From positions 4,650,001 through 4,714,000 of the forward strand of contig NZ_CP181045.1 in assembly GCF_047795645.1 (NCBI RefSeq): a stretch of 64,000 nucleotides of DNA, written 5' to 3'. Positions within the stretch are counted from its first letter, which is position 1; each line of letters begins with the position of its first letter. The notes under the pieces were generated by a model. The model did not search any database, was not told the origin of the DNA, and worked only from the letters and a program-made list of their open reading frames with translations. The stretch comes from Salipaludibacillus sp047795645 (GTDB taxonomy: Bacteria; Bacillota; Bacilli; Bacillales; Salisediminibacteriaceae). A program made the position numbers and the translations under genes. Positions 52,431 to 61,226 of this stretch are shown in pieces.

Positions 52431-53290
52431 TACATCTCGACCTCCCGTTTTTTATTGTAATACACTTGAGTTAATGCAATAATGGCCACTAAAATGAAGA
52501 AAATAATTGCCTTACCCTGAGCATACGCTAACTCATTTCGTGTAAATGCAGTCTTTACAATTTCCATGGCGACCATTTGTGTAGAGTTATAAGGTCCACC
52601 ATTTGTTAATGCAAGGTTTTGGTCATACATTTTAAACCCAAAAGATAATGTAAGAAACATACTTACTGTGAATGCTGGCGCAATAAGTGGAAACGTAATA
52701 TTTTTAAATCGTTGAAAGTTGTTTGCTCCGTCTATTTTTGCAGCCTCAACTAATTCATTAGGTATATTTTGTAAATATGCAATGTAAATAATCATAATAT
52801 AACCAGCCATTTGCCAGCTCGATAAAATGACTAACCCCCAAAAACCTGTTGCAGTAGTGGAAAGCCAACCCGATAAGGCCTCAACTCCAATGGCTTCACC
52901 AACTGCTGCAAATACTCGGATGAAAATAAACTGCCAAATAAAACCAAGAATTAACCCACCAATTAAATTGGGCATAAAGAATATCGTTCTTAACAGATTA
53001 TTTGATCGAATTTTTTGCGTTACAATTAGGGCCAAACCTAGTCCTAGTACGTTTAACAAAATCACACTAACAACTGCAAATTGTGTTGTGAACCATAAAG
53101 AATTTAAGAACACTCGATCTTGTAATAGACTAATATAATTTTGAAGGCCTAGAAATTCAGTAATATTGAAACCATTCCAATCGGTAAATGAATAAAACAA
53201 ACCGAAAAATAACGGAATGAAAACAACAATCCCTAATGCAATAAGGACCGGGGATAAAAATAACCAGAATGATAGATCGCGATTTCGCAT
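52430..53290 (-). CDS. Carbohydrate ABC transporter permease (MalF/CUT1 type)
   Basis: 286 residues, six membrane helices. EAA loop EAAKIDGANNFQRFKNITFP (about 185-205). Pairs with the downstream permease to form the membrane channel for the sugar delivered by the lipoprotein at 53415. A hairpin at 53357-53398 separates it from the lipoprotein gene. Confidence 0.92.
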   Translation of the reverse strand: MRNRDLSFWLFLSPVLIALGIVVFIPLFFGLFYSFTDWNGFNITEFLGLQNYISLLQDRVFLNSLWFTTQFAVVSVILLNVLGLGLALIVTQKIRSNNLLRTIFFMPNLIGGLILGFIWQFIFIRVFAAVGEAIGVEALSGWLSTTATGFWGLVILSSWQMAGYIMIIYIAYLQNIPNELVEAAKIDGANNFQRFKNITFPLIAPAFTVSMFLTLSFGFKMYDQNLALTNGGPYNSTQMVAMEIVKTAFTRNELAYAQGKAIIFFILVAIIALTQVYYNKKREVEM

Positions 53291-53356
53291 TTCTCCTGCC
53301 TCCTGCTGTGTGAAATTTTAGTAATGAAATTGTAAAATATCTCTTATTTATAGATT

Positions 53357-53398
53357 AAGGGTGACTAGGTAAGGATAAAGATCCTTATCCGTCACCCT
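53357..53398 (-). terminator. Intercistronic hairpin in the sugar transport operon
   Basis: On the minus strand AGGGTGAC and GTCACCCT pair around a second stem GGATAAGGATC/ATCCTTACC. Position after the binding-protein gene suits partial termination giving excess binding protein over permeases. Confidence 0.65.
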
Positions 53399-53414
53399 CA
53401 TTTCTACTCAAGTA

Positions 53415-54692
53415 TTATTGTCTAGCAGATTCCCATGAGTTGCGTGATTCTTCAATCATTTCATCCCAAGTCATATCATCACTTAAATAACGCTGCATAT
53501 TTGTACCTAGTTGATCGTCACTCCAAGCAGTAGGAGCCCCCATGAATACCCACCCAATTGTCTTACCAGCTTCTGAATATTCATAAACTTGTTTAGATAG
53601 TGGATCGACTATATCGGATGCATCATATCCCTCATATGCTGGAATGAAGTTAAAGTCATTGATTACTGCATCTTTACCAGCTTCTGAAGTATACATCCAA
53701 TCTAAAAAGTCTTTCCCAGCTTGAATAACTTCTTCATCACTATTCTTATTTACTGCCCAATGCTGAGGAATTCCTACTGGTAGGTGGTTTTCATAACCTT
53801 CTACTGGAATAGGGATAAATCCAATTCCATCCACTGCAAAGTCAGGGTCCATATCATAAATGGTAGGGTAAACCCAGTTGCCTTGTTGTATCATTGCGAC
53901 TCTTTCTAAAGAGAATAACTCTTCTACTTGTTGAGAGTAGTCAAGACTAGCAACAGGTTGTACAGAATAAGTTGCTTGTAAGTCTAAAAGGCGCTTCATT
54001 TCATCACCTTTTTCAAAAGGTACAGTATCAGATTCATACGCTTCAAGAATGTTATGGTTAAATTCTGGCGCTAAGAATACATTAGCTAAGTGATTACCAA
54101 GTACCCAGGCTTCACTTCCAGGTAATGCAATAGCAGCATCAATTCCAAGTTCCTCTTTTTTATTTTCCAATTCTTGAACCGCACTTTCTAAGTCCTCATA
54201 TGTTGAGATACTTTCTGGATCGATTCCTGCTTCTTCAAAAATTCGTTTGTTATAAATTAATCCATAACCTTCTTGGTTATATGGTAATCCGACAATTTCG
54301 TCACCATCGGTCGCAACGTCTAATGTTCCATCAAGAGCTAATTGCGCAGCTTCCGTATCAGATAAGTCAGCTAAGTATTCACGGTATTCATCTCTATCTG
54401 TTGGTCCTCCAAAGTTAAAGACATCAGGTTCATCACCAGAAGAAAAGTTAGTACGTAAAGTAGCACCATAATCACTTCCACCACCTAATGTTTGCACATT
54501 AATTGTCACATTAGGATTTTCATCTTCATACATTGCAACGAGGTCTTCGAATTGTTCTCTAAATTCAACTTTAAACTGGAAAACATCAACAGTTATTTGG
54601 TCATCTCCTGCATTGTCAGAACCAAATGAGCAAGCCGTTACTAATGCAATCATCATAGCTACAAAAGAGATTATTGAAAAGAATTTTTTCAT
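53415..54692 (-). CDS. Sugar-binding lipoprotein of the CUT1 ABC transporter
   Basis: 425 residues. Lipoprotein signal with lipobox LVTAC (Cys-21), then an extracellular solute-binding protein family 1 fold (VTINVQTLGGGSDYGATL; YNKRIFEEAGIDPESI; KDFLDWMYTSEAGKDA). It captures an oligosaccharide outside the cell for the two permeases. First gene of the operon; GGGGTG precedes the ATG and a LacI/CcpA-type palindrome lies 130 bases upstream. Confidence 0.92.
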   Translation of the reverse strand: MKKFFSIISFVAMMIALVTACSFGSDNAGDDQITVDVFQFKVEFREQFEDLVAMYEDENPNVTINVQTLGGGSDYGATLRTNFSSGDEPDVFNFGGPTDRDEYREYLADLSDTEAAQLALDGTLDVATDGDEIVGLPYNQEGYGLIYNKRIFEEAGIDPESISTYEDLESAVQELENKKEELGIDAAIALPGSEAWVLGNHLANVFLAPEFNHNILEAYESDTVPFEKGDEMKRLLDLQATYSVQPVASLDYSQQVEELFSLERVAMIQQGNWVYPTIYDMDPDFAVDGIGFIPIPVEGYENHLPVGIPQHWAVNKNSDEEVIQAGKDFLDWMYTSEAGKDAVINDFNFIPAYEGYDASDIVDPLSKQVYEYSEAGKTIGWVFMGAPTAWSDDQLGTNMQRYLSDDMTWDEMIEESRNSWESARQ

Positions 54693-54822
54693 TGTAGGTA
54701 CACCCCTTAATTTTGAAATAAATTTCTGATTATGCTTACAAAAACATCACTTTAATCAATTGCCACGATTGTTTGTAAGTATTCTATTAGTTCTAAATCC
54801 CCTCCCAATTATGCAATATTGT

Positions 54823-54834
54823 GCAAACGTTTGC
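54823..54834 (-). promoter_or_regulatory. LacI/CcpA-type operator upstream of the sugar operon
   Basis: Perfect 12-bp palindrome GCAAACGTTTGC, the core of LacI-family operators, flanked by TGT and GTG. It suggests control by CcpA or a local LacI regulator not in this window. Confidence 0.7.
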
Positions 54835-54886
54835 GTGATTTAAAGTTTAACATAGCTTTCAAGATTGAACAATAAATAATTTTATG

Positions 54887-55312
54887 ATTTATCAAACCCT
54901 TTATCTAACCACCAATTGACCATTTCATATAAGTCTCTACGGACATCAGGATTTACCCAATTTAAATCTGGATCTGGTTGTTTACTTGAAAATACATGCA
55001 TGAAATATTCTTTCGTATTTTCATCATATTCCCAGGCCTAACATTCAAATATAGATTCCCAGTTGTTCGGTTTCGAACTTCTTTTTTACCCGGGTGCCAA
55101 ATATAATATTCCCTGTAAGGATTCTCCTTAGATGAACGAGACACCACGAACCAATGATGTTCTAATGACAAGATCGAGTATTAATTTAATATCACGGTTG
55201 TGTACTTCCTTTAGTAGCTGATCAAAATCAGCCATTGTTCCAAACTCCTCCTTAATGCCTTTATAGTCACTAATATCATAATCGTTATCATCATTTGGTG
55301 AACTAAATATAG
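54887..55312 (-). pseudogene. GH13 alpha-glucosidase relic
   Basis: The minus strand encodes, in broken frames, SSPNDDNDYDISDYKGI, EEFGTMADFDQLLKEVHNRD and IKLILDL, then EHHWFVVSRSSKENPYREYY, IWHPGK, WEYDENTKEYFMHVFSSKQP and NWVNPDVRRDLYEMVNWWLD. These are the consecutive early blocks of oligo-1,6-glucosidases. At least three frameshifts or stops; both ends are missing (about 140 of 550 residues remain). It lies upstream of the sugar operon and was probably part of it. Confidence 0.85.
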
Positions 55313-55478
55313 GACAAATCGAAATAACATAATTAAGAATTTGTATAAGAATGTGCTAAAGGAAAGTAAGACCCACGAAGAAGTTATGATAAACGCTTTT
55401 GAGATAGTGTAATTCATTAGAAACCAATGGATAGCTACTTAGTCGATAGATGTACTAATAAATACGAATATATAATTT

Positions 55479-56246
55479 TTGGAGGATTTAAATGAAAAAA
55501 TTCGAAAAAAAGTAGTAGACATGAAACATCGTAGTAGGAAAATTTATGGCGTCTTCTATATGCCAGTTGATAGAAAAAACTGCCCTGCCGTTATCTTCAG
55601 CCATGGTTTTAACGGAACGAATGTAGATTTTGCTATGAATAGTGAATATTTAGCGGGTAATGGTGTGGGTGCATATTGTTTTGATTTCTGTGGTGGATCT
55701 GTAAATTCTAAAAGTGATCTTAAGACTTCTGAAATGTCTCTATTTACAGAAAAAGAAGATCTCTGCGCCGTAATTGATATGATAAAAGATAGGGATGATG
55801 TCGATCGTGACAATATCTTTCTATTCGGATCAAGTCAGGGAGGATTGGTAACAGCATTAGTTACGGAAGATTACATAGATGAAATTAAAGGAATCTTATT
55901 GCTGTTTCCTGCATTTTGTGTCACAGATAACTGGACTGCAACATTCCCTAAAATAGACAGTATTCCCGACACTTATGAGTTTTGGGATGTGACGTTGGGC
56001 AGAGTATTTTTTGAATCTATTCATGGTTACAATGTATTTGAACATATTGGGAATTTCCATAAGAATGTCCTGATTTTTCAAGGTGACCAAGATGAAATTG
56101 CGACACTCGAATATGGAGAGAAAGCTGCAAAGCTGTATCCTCATGCAAGGATGGAAGTATTTCCGGGAGAAGAACATGGTTTTTCAGAAGCGGGTAATAA
56201 AAAAGTAGCGGATATGACCTTTAAATTTGTAAAAGAAAACTCTTGA
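55479..56246 (+). CDS. Alpha/beta hydrolase (probable frameshift at start)
   Basis: Nucleophile elbow GSSQGG (Ser about residue 123), oxyanion HGF in VIFSHGFNGT, aspartate in GDQDEIA and histidine in EEHGFSE complete the triad; a carboxylesterase/feruloyl-esterase-like fold with unknown substrate. The well-placed ATG at 55492 (GGAGGA upstream) reads MKKFEKK and stops at TAG because AAAAAAA before GTAGTAGAC lacks one A; with one more A it continues into the hydrolase frame. Otherwise translation must start at TTG 55479, which lies before GGAGGA, or at ATG 55521. Slippage on the A-run could restore the frame. Confidence 0.8.
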   Translation: MEDLNEKIRKKVVDMKHRSRKIYGVFYMPVDRKNCPAVIFSHGFNGTNVDFAMNSEYLAGNGVGAYCFDFCGGSVNSKSDLKTSEMSLFTEKEDLCAVIDMIKDRDDVDRDNIFLFGSSQGGLVTALVTEDYIDEIKGILLLFPAFCVTDNWTATFPKIDSIPDTYEFWDVTLGRVFFESIHGYNVFEHIGNFHKNVLIFQGDQDEIATLEYGEKAAKLYPHARMEVFPGEEHGFSEAGNKKVADMTFKFVKENS

Positions 56247-56302
56247 GATCCTAACCAATTGAATGAATATTATTTGCTGTTTTTTAATATGGCCATACTA
56301 TC

Positions 56303-56342
56303 AAAGAAGCAGATCTCCGATAATGGGAATCTGCTTCTTTTC
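56303..56342. terminator. Terminator after the hydrolase gene
   Basis: AAAGAAGCAGAT (56303-56314) and ATCTGCTTCTTT (56329-56340) are perfect inverse complements. The remaining bases to 56559 show no gene; they are AT-rich and probably hold the promoter of the next operon. Confidence 0.9.
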
Positions 56343-56559
56343 ATGTTGTGTGGAAAAGTAAATCAATTATTTATACTCGGTGTACTATCCTTGAGATAGT
56401 CGTTTTCTAATCTGAGTTAAGTTACTAAATTAAGAATCCAAATATATGAAATTACCAAGGGATTTAATATAATGATATGTTATGATAAACATAATAATAA
56501 TTTATAAAGTATTATTGGAAGTTTTAAAATAATAGGAATAAATTCACAAGGAGGATACT

Positions 56560-57687
56560 ATGAACAATGTATATCAAGAAGGCAAGGATTTTGCAAAATC
56601 TTACATACTACCTTATACCGAATTGACAGATAAGGAGTCGAAATTCCCTGAAGAATCCTTCAAGGAATTAGGCGATAAAGGTTATTTGAAGTTACTTGTA
56701 CCTGAAGAATATGGAGGATCTGGTAAAGGACTTGTTGAACATGCAGAGGCTTGTTTGGCATTTGCCGAGTCTTGTTCTACAACTGCTCTTTGCTATATGA
56801 TGCATAATGTTGCATTAATGTGTGTTATAACTTATGGAAGTGACGAACTTAAGAAAAAGATTTTTTCAGGCATCGTAGAAAAAGGGGAATTCTTGGCTTT
56901 AGCCTTCAGCGAAATTGGAACAGGAACACATTTCTATAATCCGGAAATTTCTGCTGAGGTTAACGGTGACAACACGATTTTTAACGGAACAAAGAGCATG
57001 GTAACTTCTGCAACGTATGCTTCCTACTATCTCGTTCTTGCACCATCTGTTGAAGAAGGGAAAATAAACAACTGGGTGTTCCCAATCGAGGAAAAAGGCT
57101 TAAGTTTTGAAATGTCAACTTGGAATGGTCTAGGAATGAGGGGGAACTCGTCATGTCCAATGCACTTTGATAATGTGACTTTGGATTCCTCTTATCGCAT
57201 TGGAGAAGAAGGTTCAGGTGAAGAGCAGGTATTCAACGTCGTAGCACCATTCTTCATCACAGGACTAGGATCAGTATACAGCGGCACTGCCATGCATATG
57301 TTTGAAGAAGTTAGCAAACATGCTGTCGATAGGAAATATCCTGATGAAAGTTCCCTTTCAAATATTGAAACGGTACAAACGCATATTGGACATATCTACA
57401 AAAATGCGGCAGCAGCAAGAGCACTTACTTTAGACGCTGCGAATGCAGGTGCCAATCAAGAAGCGGATGCACTTGCAAAGATTTTGGCGGCAAGAATCTT
57501 TGCCTCAGAAGCAGCAATTGAATGTGGAACACTTGCAATGAGAGTTGGCGGAGGAAAAGCTTATAATAAGGCTCTTCCTATTGAAAGACTTCTGAGAGAT
57601 TCCTATGCAGGACAAGTTATGGCTCCAAGTAGCGACGTTCTGACGGTTTGGCTTGGAAAAACACTAACAGGACAGATGATTCCTTGA
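56560..57687 (+). CDS. Acyl-CoA dehydrogenase-like flavoprotein (possibly a monooxygenase)
   Basis: 375 residues with the N-terminal, middle and C-terminal domains of the acyl-CoA dehydrogenase fold (VPEEYGGSGKGLVEHAE; LALAFSEIGTGTHFYN; GMRGNSSCPMHFDNV; MRVGGGKAYNKALPIERLLR). The usual catalytic-glutamate motif near the C terminus (YEGT) is absent; instead VMAPSSDVLTVWLGKTLTG, a pattern I associate with flavin-dependent monooxygenases of sulfur compounds (DszC/SfnB-like). With the PhnD-like, MetE-like and OsmC-like genes beyond the insertion it probably forms one pathway. ATG after AAGGAGGA. Confidence 0.78.
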   Translation: MNNVYQEGKDFAKSYILPYTELTDKESKFPEESFKELGDKGYLKLLVPEEYGGSGKGLVEHAEACLAFAESCSTTALCYMMHNVALMCVITYGSDELKKKIFSGIVEKGEFLALAFSEIGTGTHFYNPEISAEVNGDNTIFNGTKSMVTSATYASYYLVLAPSVEEGKINNWVFPIEEKGLSFEMSTWNGLGMRGNSSCPMHFDNVTLDSSYRIGEEGSGEEQVFNVVAPFFITGLGSVYSGTAMHMFEEVSKHAVDRKYPDESSLSNIETVQTHIGHIYKNAAAARALTLDAANAGANQEADALAKILAARIFASEAAIECGTLAMRVGGGKAYNKALPIERLLRDSYAGQVMAPSSDVLTVWLGKTLTGQMIP

Positions 57688-57689
57688 AC

Positions 57690-59056
57690 TACCCGCCACT
57701 TAACTGCTCTTGTGAACTGTTTGAAGTGGGGGATTCCTAAGAACACCTTCGTAACCGAAAGTTTTGATTAGGCTATCCCCGTCGCTCCGACGGTTAGAAG
57801 CCTTATAGCTTCATTTTTGAGATTTAATCCTGCGTTCATATCGCGGTCGTGATGCATGCCACAAACACAAGTCCACTCACGCAAATTCAGATCTTTCACG
57901 TCTTTGTTTTTATAGCCGCAACTTGAACAACGTTGTGAGCTAGGGAAGGTTTTGCTCACTTCCACCACCGTCTTCCCGTACCATTTAGCTTTATATTTCA
58001 ACAGGGTCTTAAATTGAGACCAAGATACATCAGCGATCGATTGAGCTGTTTTCTTATTTTTCATCATGTTCGATACTTGCAGACTCTCCATTCCGATAAT
58101 ATCGTGGTTTTTGATGATATCCGTCGAGGTCTTATGCAAGAAATCTGTACGCTTGTTTTCAATCTTTTCGTGAATTCGAGCGACCTTGATTCGTTGCTTA
58201 TTCCAGTTGCTAGAACCAATAACTCGCCTTGATAGAACCTGTTGAGCCTTTGCTACCTTTTGTTCTAACGACTTAAAATAACGATGGTTTCTATATCTTG
58301 TTCCATCTGCAAGGGTAGCGAAGTCTTTTAGTCCTAGATTAACACCTGTACTGGCGTTTGTCTTCGGCATTTCAACGATGTCTGTTTCAGCTAAGATCGA
58401 CACAAAGTACTTACCACTTGGGTAGCGTCGTATGGTCGCATTGATGATTCGCCCGTCCACGTCACGACTTTTAGCAAACCGAACAAGACCAAGCTTCGGC
58501 AACTTGATGTGTTGATCGAAAACAGCGATATTTCCATTGGTTTGCTTCGTGACATAGGATTGTACAATGTTCTTTTTACTTTTAAACTTAGGGGCTTTGG
58601 TTTGTTTTTTATAATACTGTTGGTAAGAATCAGCTAGGTTTTCAACGGACTTTTGCAGGGAAATACTATCCACTTCTTTTAAGAAAGGATAGTGCTCTTT
58701 TAACTGGCGAACCGCCTTAATCGAGTCGTATTTGTTGAAAAGCTCTCCTTTCCAGTTATTTGAAGGTAGATGACCGTTTTGCACCATTTCTTCGACCATG
58801 TACCAGTAAGCGTCTTTTTGCTTCTGTTTACCGAGGAAGAAATTGAACACGAATCTAGAACAACCGAGCGTTTTATGAATAAGCTCGACTTGTTTTTGAT
58901 GAGGAAAAATACGGAATTTAACCGCTTTTTTTACTACCATGACATCACCTCATTTGACAGGAACGTTTGTTCTAATTATATCATGAGGTGAGTGTTTTGG
59001 CTAGCGCCAACCGCCATTCATCTCCCCCTTATCGCAATTGAAGAGGGAGTCTTCTG
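57690..59056 (-). mobile_element. IS605-family TnpB-only element (IS1341 type)
   Basis: A single tnpB flanked by hairpins typical of this group: at the 3' side ACCCGCCACTTAA/TTGAAGTGGG (57691-57731) followed by GGGGATTCCTAAGAACA, and at the 5' side TTGGCTAGCGCCAA (58997-59010) and CTCCC/GAGGG (59022-59050). No TnpA. It separates the flavoprotein gene from the PhnD-like gene. The guide (omega) RNA would overlap the tnpB 3' end and the 57690-57767 region. Ends are estimates. Confidence 0.8.
57768..58940 (-). CDS. tnpB: TnpB with altered RuvC active site
   Basis: 390 residues, full length. N-terminal FRIFPHQKQVELI, RuvC-II glutamate E285 in IGMESLQV, zinc finger C338-x2-C341 and C358-x-C360, and RuvC-III aspartate D367 in HDRDMNAGLN are all present. 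The first catalytic aspartate, normally in G[IV]DLG, is asparagine here (GVNLG, N201; codon AAT). TnpB is an RNA-guided DNA endonuclease and needs that aspartate, so DNA cutting should be lost while guided binding may remain. ATG after GAGGTGATGTC. Confidence 0.9.
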   Translation of the reverse strand: MVVKKAVKFRIFPHQKQVELIHKTLGCSRFVFNFFLGKQKQKDAYWYMVEEMVQNGHLPSNNWKGELFNKYDSIKAVRQLKEHYPFLKEVDSISLQKSVENLADSYQQYYKKQTKAPKFKSKKNIVQSYVTKQTNGNIAVFDQHIKLPKLGLVRFAKSRDVDGRIINATIRRYPSGKYFVSILAETDIVEMPKTNASTGVNLGLKDFATLADGTRYRNHRYFKSLEQKVAKAQQVLSRRVIGSSNWNKQRIKVARIHEKIENKRTDFLHKTSTDIIKNHDIIGMESLQVSNMMKNKKTAQSIADVSWSQFKTLLKYKAKWYGKTVVEVSKTFPSSQRCSSCGYKNKDVKDLNLREWTCVCGMHHDRDMNAGLNLKNEAIRLLTVGATGIA

Positions 59057-59091
59057 TCGGAAAACGATAAAGATAAAAAGGAGTGAGTTCA

Positions 59092-59910
59092 TTGAATAAT
59101 GATAAAATAAAAGTAGGAGCAGTAATTTATGATCCCAGAGTTACAGTGATCTGGGGAGTTATAGCTGATTTTTTCAAAGAGGAAGGGCTTGAAATAGAGT
59201 GTGTCTTCTATATGGATTATGAAGGTCAGGTTGACGGATTTATGAACAAGGAAATAGACATCGCCTGGAATTCTCCTCTAGCATGGTTGGACACTTATAC
59301 GAGAACCGATGGGAAATGCCAGATGGGTTCAATGAGAGATACTGATAGAGACCGAAAAACTTGCTTCATTGTTAGGAAAGATAGTGGTATAACAAATCTT
59401 GTTGGGTTAAAGGGTAAGACGATTGGCTTTGGAGCTATAGATTCTCCTCAAGCAAGATTGATACCAATCAACCATTTACATAAAAATGGCCTTGAGTATG
59501 GAGAGAACTATACAGAGAAAATGTTTAATATTGGCGTCGGCCTACATGGAGACCATATTGGTGGAGAGCTAGATGCGATTAAAGCTTTGATGGCAGGCAC
59601 TGTAGATGCAGCTGTTGCTCTTGATTTAAACTGGGACGCTTGGATAAAGGATGGCACGATTGATGAAAATCAATTAGTTTGTATTGAAACAACAGAATTG
59701 TTTGACCACTGTATTTTCGTAGCACAGCCTGATTTTTCAAAGGGAAAGTTCATGGAATGGGAAACGGTGCTTCATAGAATGGATTACAACAATGAAGACC
59801 ATAAGAAGATGATGGAGATGGAAGGCTTGAAGGAATGGGTTGAAGGTAGAATCACAGGATTTCAGCAAATACGTGAAGCCAATGACTATTTAAAGTTATT
59901 TAATAAGTAA
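59092..59910 (+). CDS. PhnD-like substrate-binding protein
   Basis: 272 residues from TTG 59092, eight bases after AAGGAG; the in-frame GTG at 59083 overlaps that site. PhnD/TauA-type periplasmic-binding fold: VDGFMNKEIDIAWNSPLAWL, then GLKGKTIGFGAIDSPQARL and ALMAGTVDAAVALD. No signal peptide or lipobox, so it is unlikely to serve an ABC importer and may be a cytoplasmic binding or enzymatic offshoot. No permease nearby. Its gene is separated from the flavoprotein by the IS605 element. Confidence 0.8.
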   Translation: MNNDKIKVGAVIYDPRVTVIWGVIADFFKEEGLEIECVFYMDYEGQVDGFMNKEIDIAWNSPLAWLDTYTRTDGKCQMGSMRDTDRDRKTCFIVRKDSGITNLVGLKGKTIGFGAIDSPQARLIPINHLHKNGLEYGENYTEKMFNIGVGLHGDHIGGELDAIKALMAGTVDAAVALDLNWDAWIKDGTIDENQLVCIETTELFDHCIFVAQPDFSKGKFMEWETVLHRMDYNNEDHKKMMEMEGLKEWVEGRITGFQQIREANDYLKLFNK

Positions 59911-59985
59911 TTCGATGGATCATTCTTTCATCTTATAAGATTAACCGTTTCAAATAATCTAGTTTTTTAAAAATAGCTTTCTAAA

Positions 59986-60011
59986 GGAGAAGCGTCGTTT
60001 TGCTTCTCTTT
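59986..60011 (+). terminator. Hairpin between PhnD-like and MetE-like genes
   Basis: GAGAAGC (59988-59994) pairs with GCTTCTC (60002-60008), followed by TTTT. Probable terminator or attenuator. Confidence 0.7.
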
Positions 60012-60044
60012 TAACTATTTATACCACTTTGGGAGATGAGAAAC

Positions 60045-61226
60045 ATGAATAGTTTATTACCGCTTTTTCCTACTTCCTTAATGGGAAGCATGCCTAGATC
60101 GAAAGAGGTTCTAAGCGCACTTAGAAAGAATAGAAAAGGAACTATTGAACCAAACGACTTTAACAAGCTTATTGAGATGGAAACCGAAAAGGTGATTAAA
60201 TTACAAGAGGATTTTGGGATTGACATCATAACGAGTGGAGAAATTGGACGGGATAACTACGTGTCCTTTGTTTCCGATAAAATTGAAGGCGTTAGAATGA
60301 TGAACATGAGTGAACTGCTCGATTATATTGATGATAAAAAAGCTTTTGAGAACATTCTGACCACGCTTGATGTTCCTGCAGTCAGTATTAAAAATGCTAT
60401 TTGTGTCGGTAAACTAAAATACAAAGGTGATATTGTCGCAGATGAGCTTAGGATGATGAAGAAATATACTGATAAACCCGTTAAGGTAACATTACCAGGT
60501 CCCTATCTCCTTACTAGATCGATGTGGGTGCCTAACCTTTCAGGGGAATTTTACGATAGTAAAGAAGAACTTGGGCAAGATGTCATCCAAATTTTAAAGG
60601 AAGAGATAGACAATCTAATTAACATAGGAGTCGATGTGATTCAATTTGATGAACCAGTTTTGACCGAGGTAGTCTTCACTGATGGAAATCCAAGGTCATT
60701 TATGTGCGCTGCTCTTTCCGAAAGAAAGGATCCTAAAGAAGAGCTAGAATTCGCCAGTAGCTTGATTGGACAGGTTATGGAGCATATAGATAGAACAAAG
60801 ACAGTTGCTGCTCTTCATGTTTGCAGAGGTAATTGGAGCAAAGATGAAAGCATATTATTAACAGGTCCATATACTCCATTGCTTGATTTATTTACTAAGG
60901 TGAATCCAGATCTTTTGACACTTGAATTTTCAACGCCAAGGGCAGGGGAACTGAGCTCACTATTAGCTGATACAAGAATCGGAGAGCAAACAGCACTTGG
61001 TTTAGGAGTTGTAAATCCACGAACAGATGAAATTGAGACAGTGGACTCGATTCTCTCAAGAGTTGAAGAGGGAATGAATTACCTTCCAAAAGAAAAGATA
61101 TGGTTAAATCCTGACTGCGGTTTTGCAACCTTCTCAAGCAGTCCAGTTAACGTCCTTGAAAATATCTCCGATAAAATACGGTCGATAACAGAAGCGGCTG
61201 GATTGTTAAGGAGAAAACATGAATAA
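60045..61226 (+). CDS. MetE C-terminal-like (cobalamin-independent) methyltransferase
   Basis: 393 residues from ATG 60045 (GGGAG at proper distance; ATG 60036 too close). Corresponds to the catalytic C-terminal barrel of MetE alone. The zinc ligands are present: His and Cys in LHVCRGNW, Cys in NPDCGFATF, plus QFDEPVLTE. Lacks the folate-binding N-terminal duplicate of true MetE, so the methyl donor is probably another compound (methylated thiol, sulfonium or similar), with homocysteine or another thiol as acceptor. Overlaps the OsmC-like gene by eight bases. Confidence 0.82.
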   Translation: MNSLLPLFPTSLMGSMPRSKEVLSALRKNRKGTIEPNDFNKLIEMETEKVIKLQEDFGIDIITSGEIGRDNYVSFVSDKIEGVRMMNMSELLDYIDDKKAFENILTTLDVPAVSIKNAICVGKLKYKGDIVADELRMMKKYTDKPVKVTLPGPYLLTRSMWVPNLSGEFYDSKEELGQDVIQILKEEIDNLINIGVDVIQFDEPVLTEVVFTDGNPRSFMCAALSERKDPKEELEFASSLIGQVMEHIDRTKTVAALHVCRGNWSKDESILLTGPYTPLLDLFTKVNPDLLTLEFSTPRAGELSSLLADTRIGEQTALGLGVVNPRTDEIETVDSILSRVEEGMNYLPKEKIWLNPDCGFATFSSSPVNVLENISDKIRSITEAAGLLRRKHE

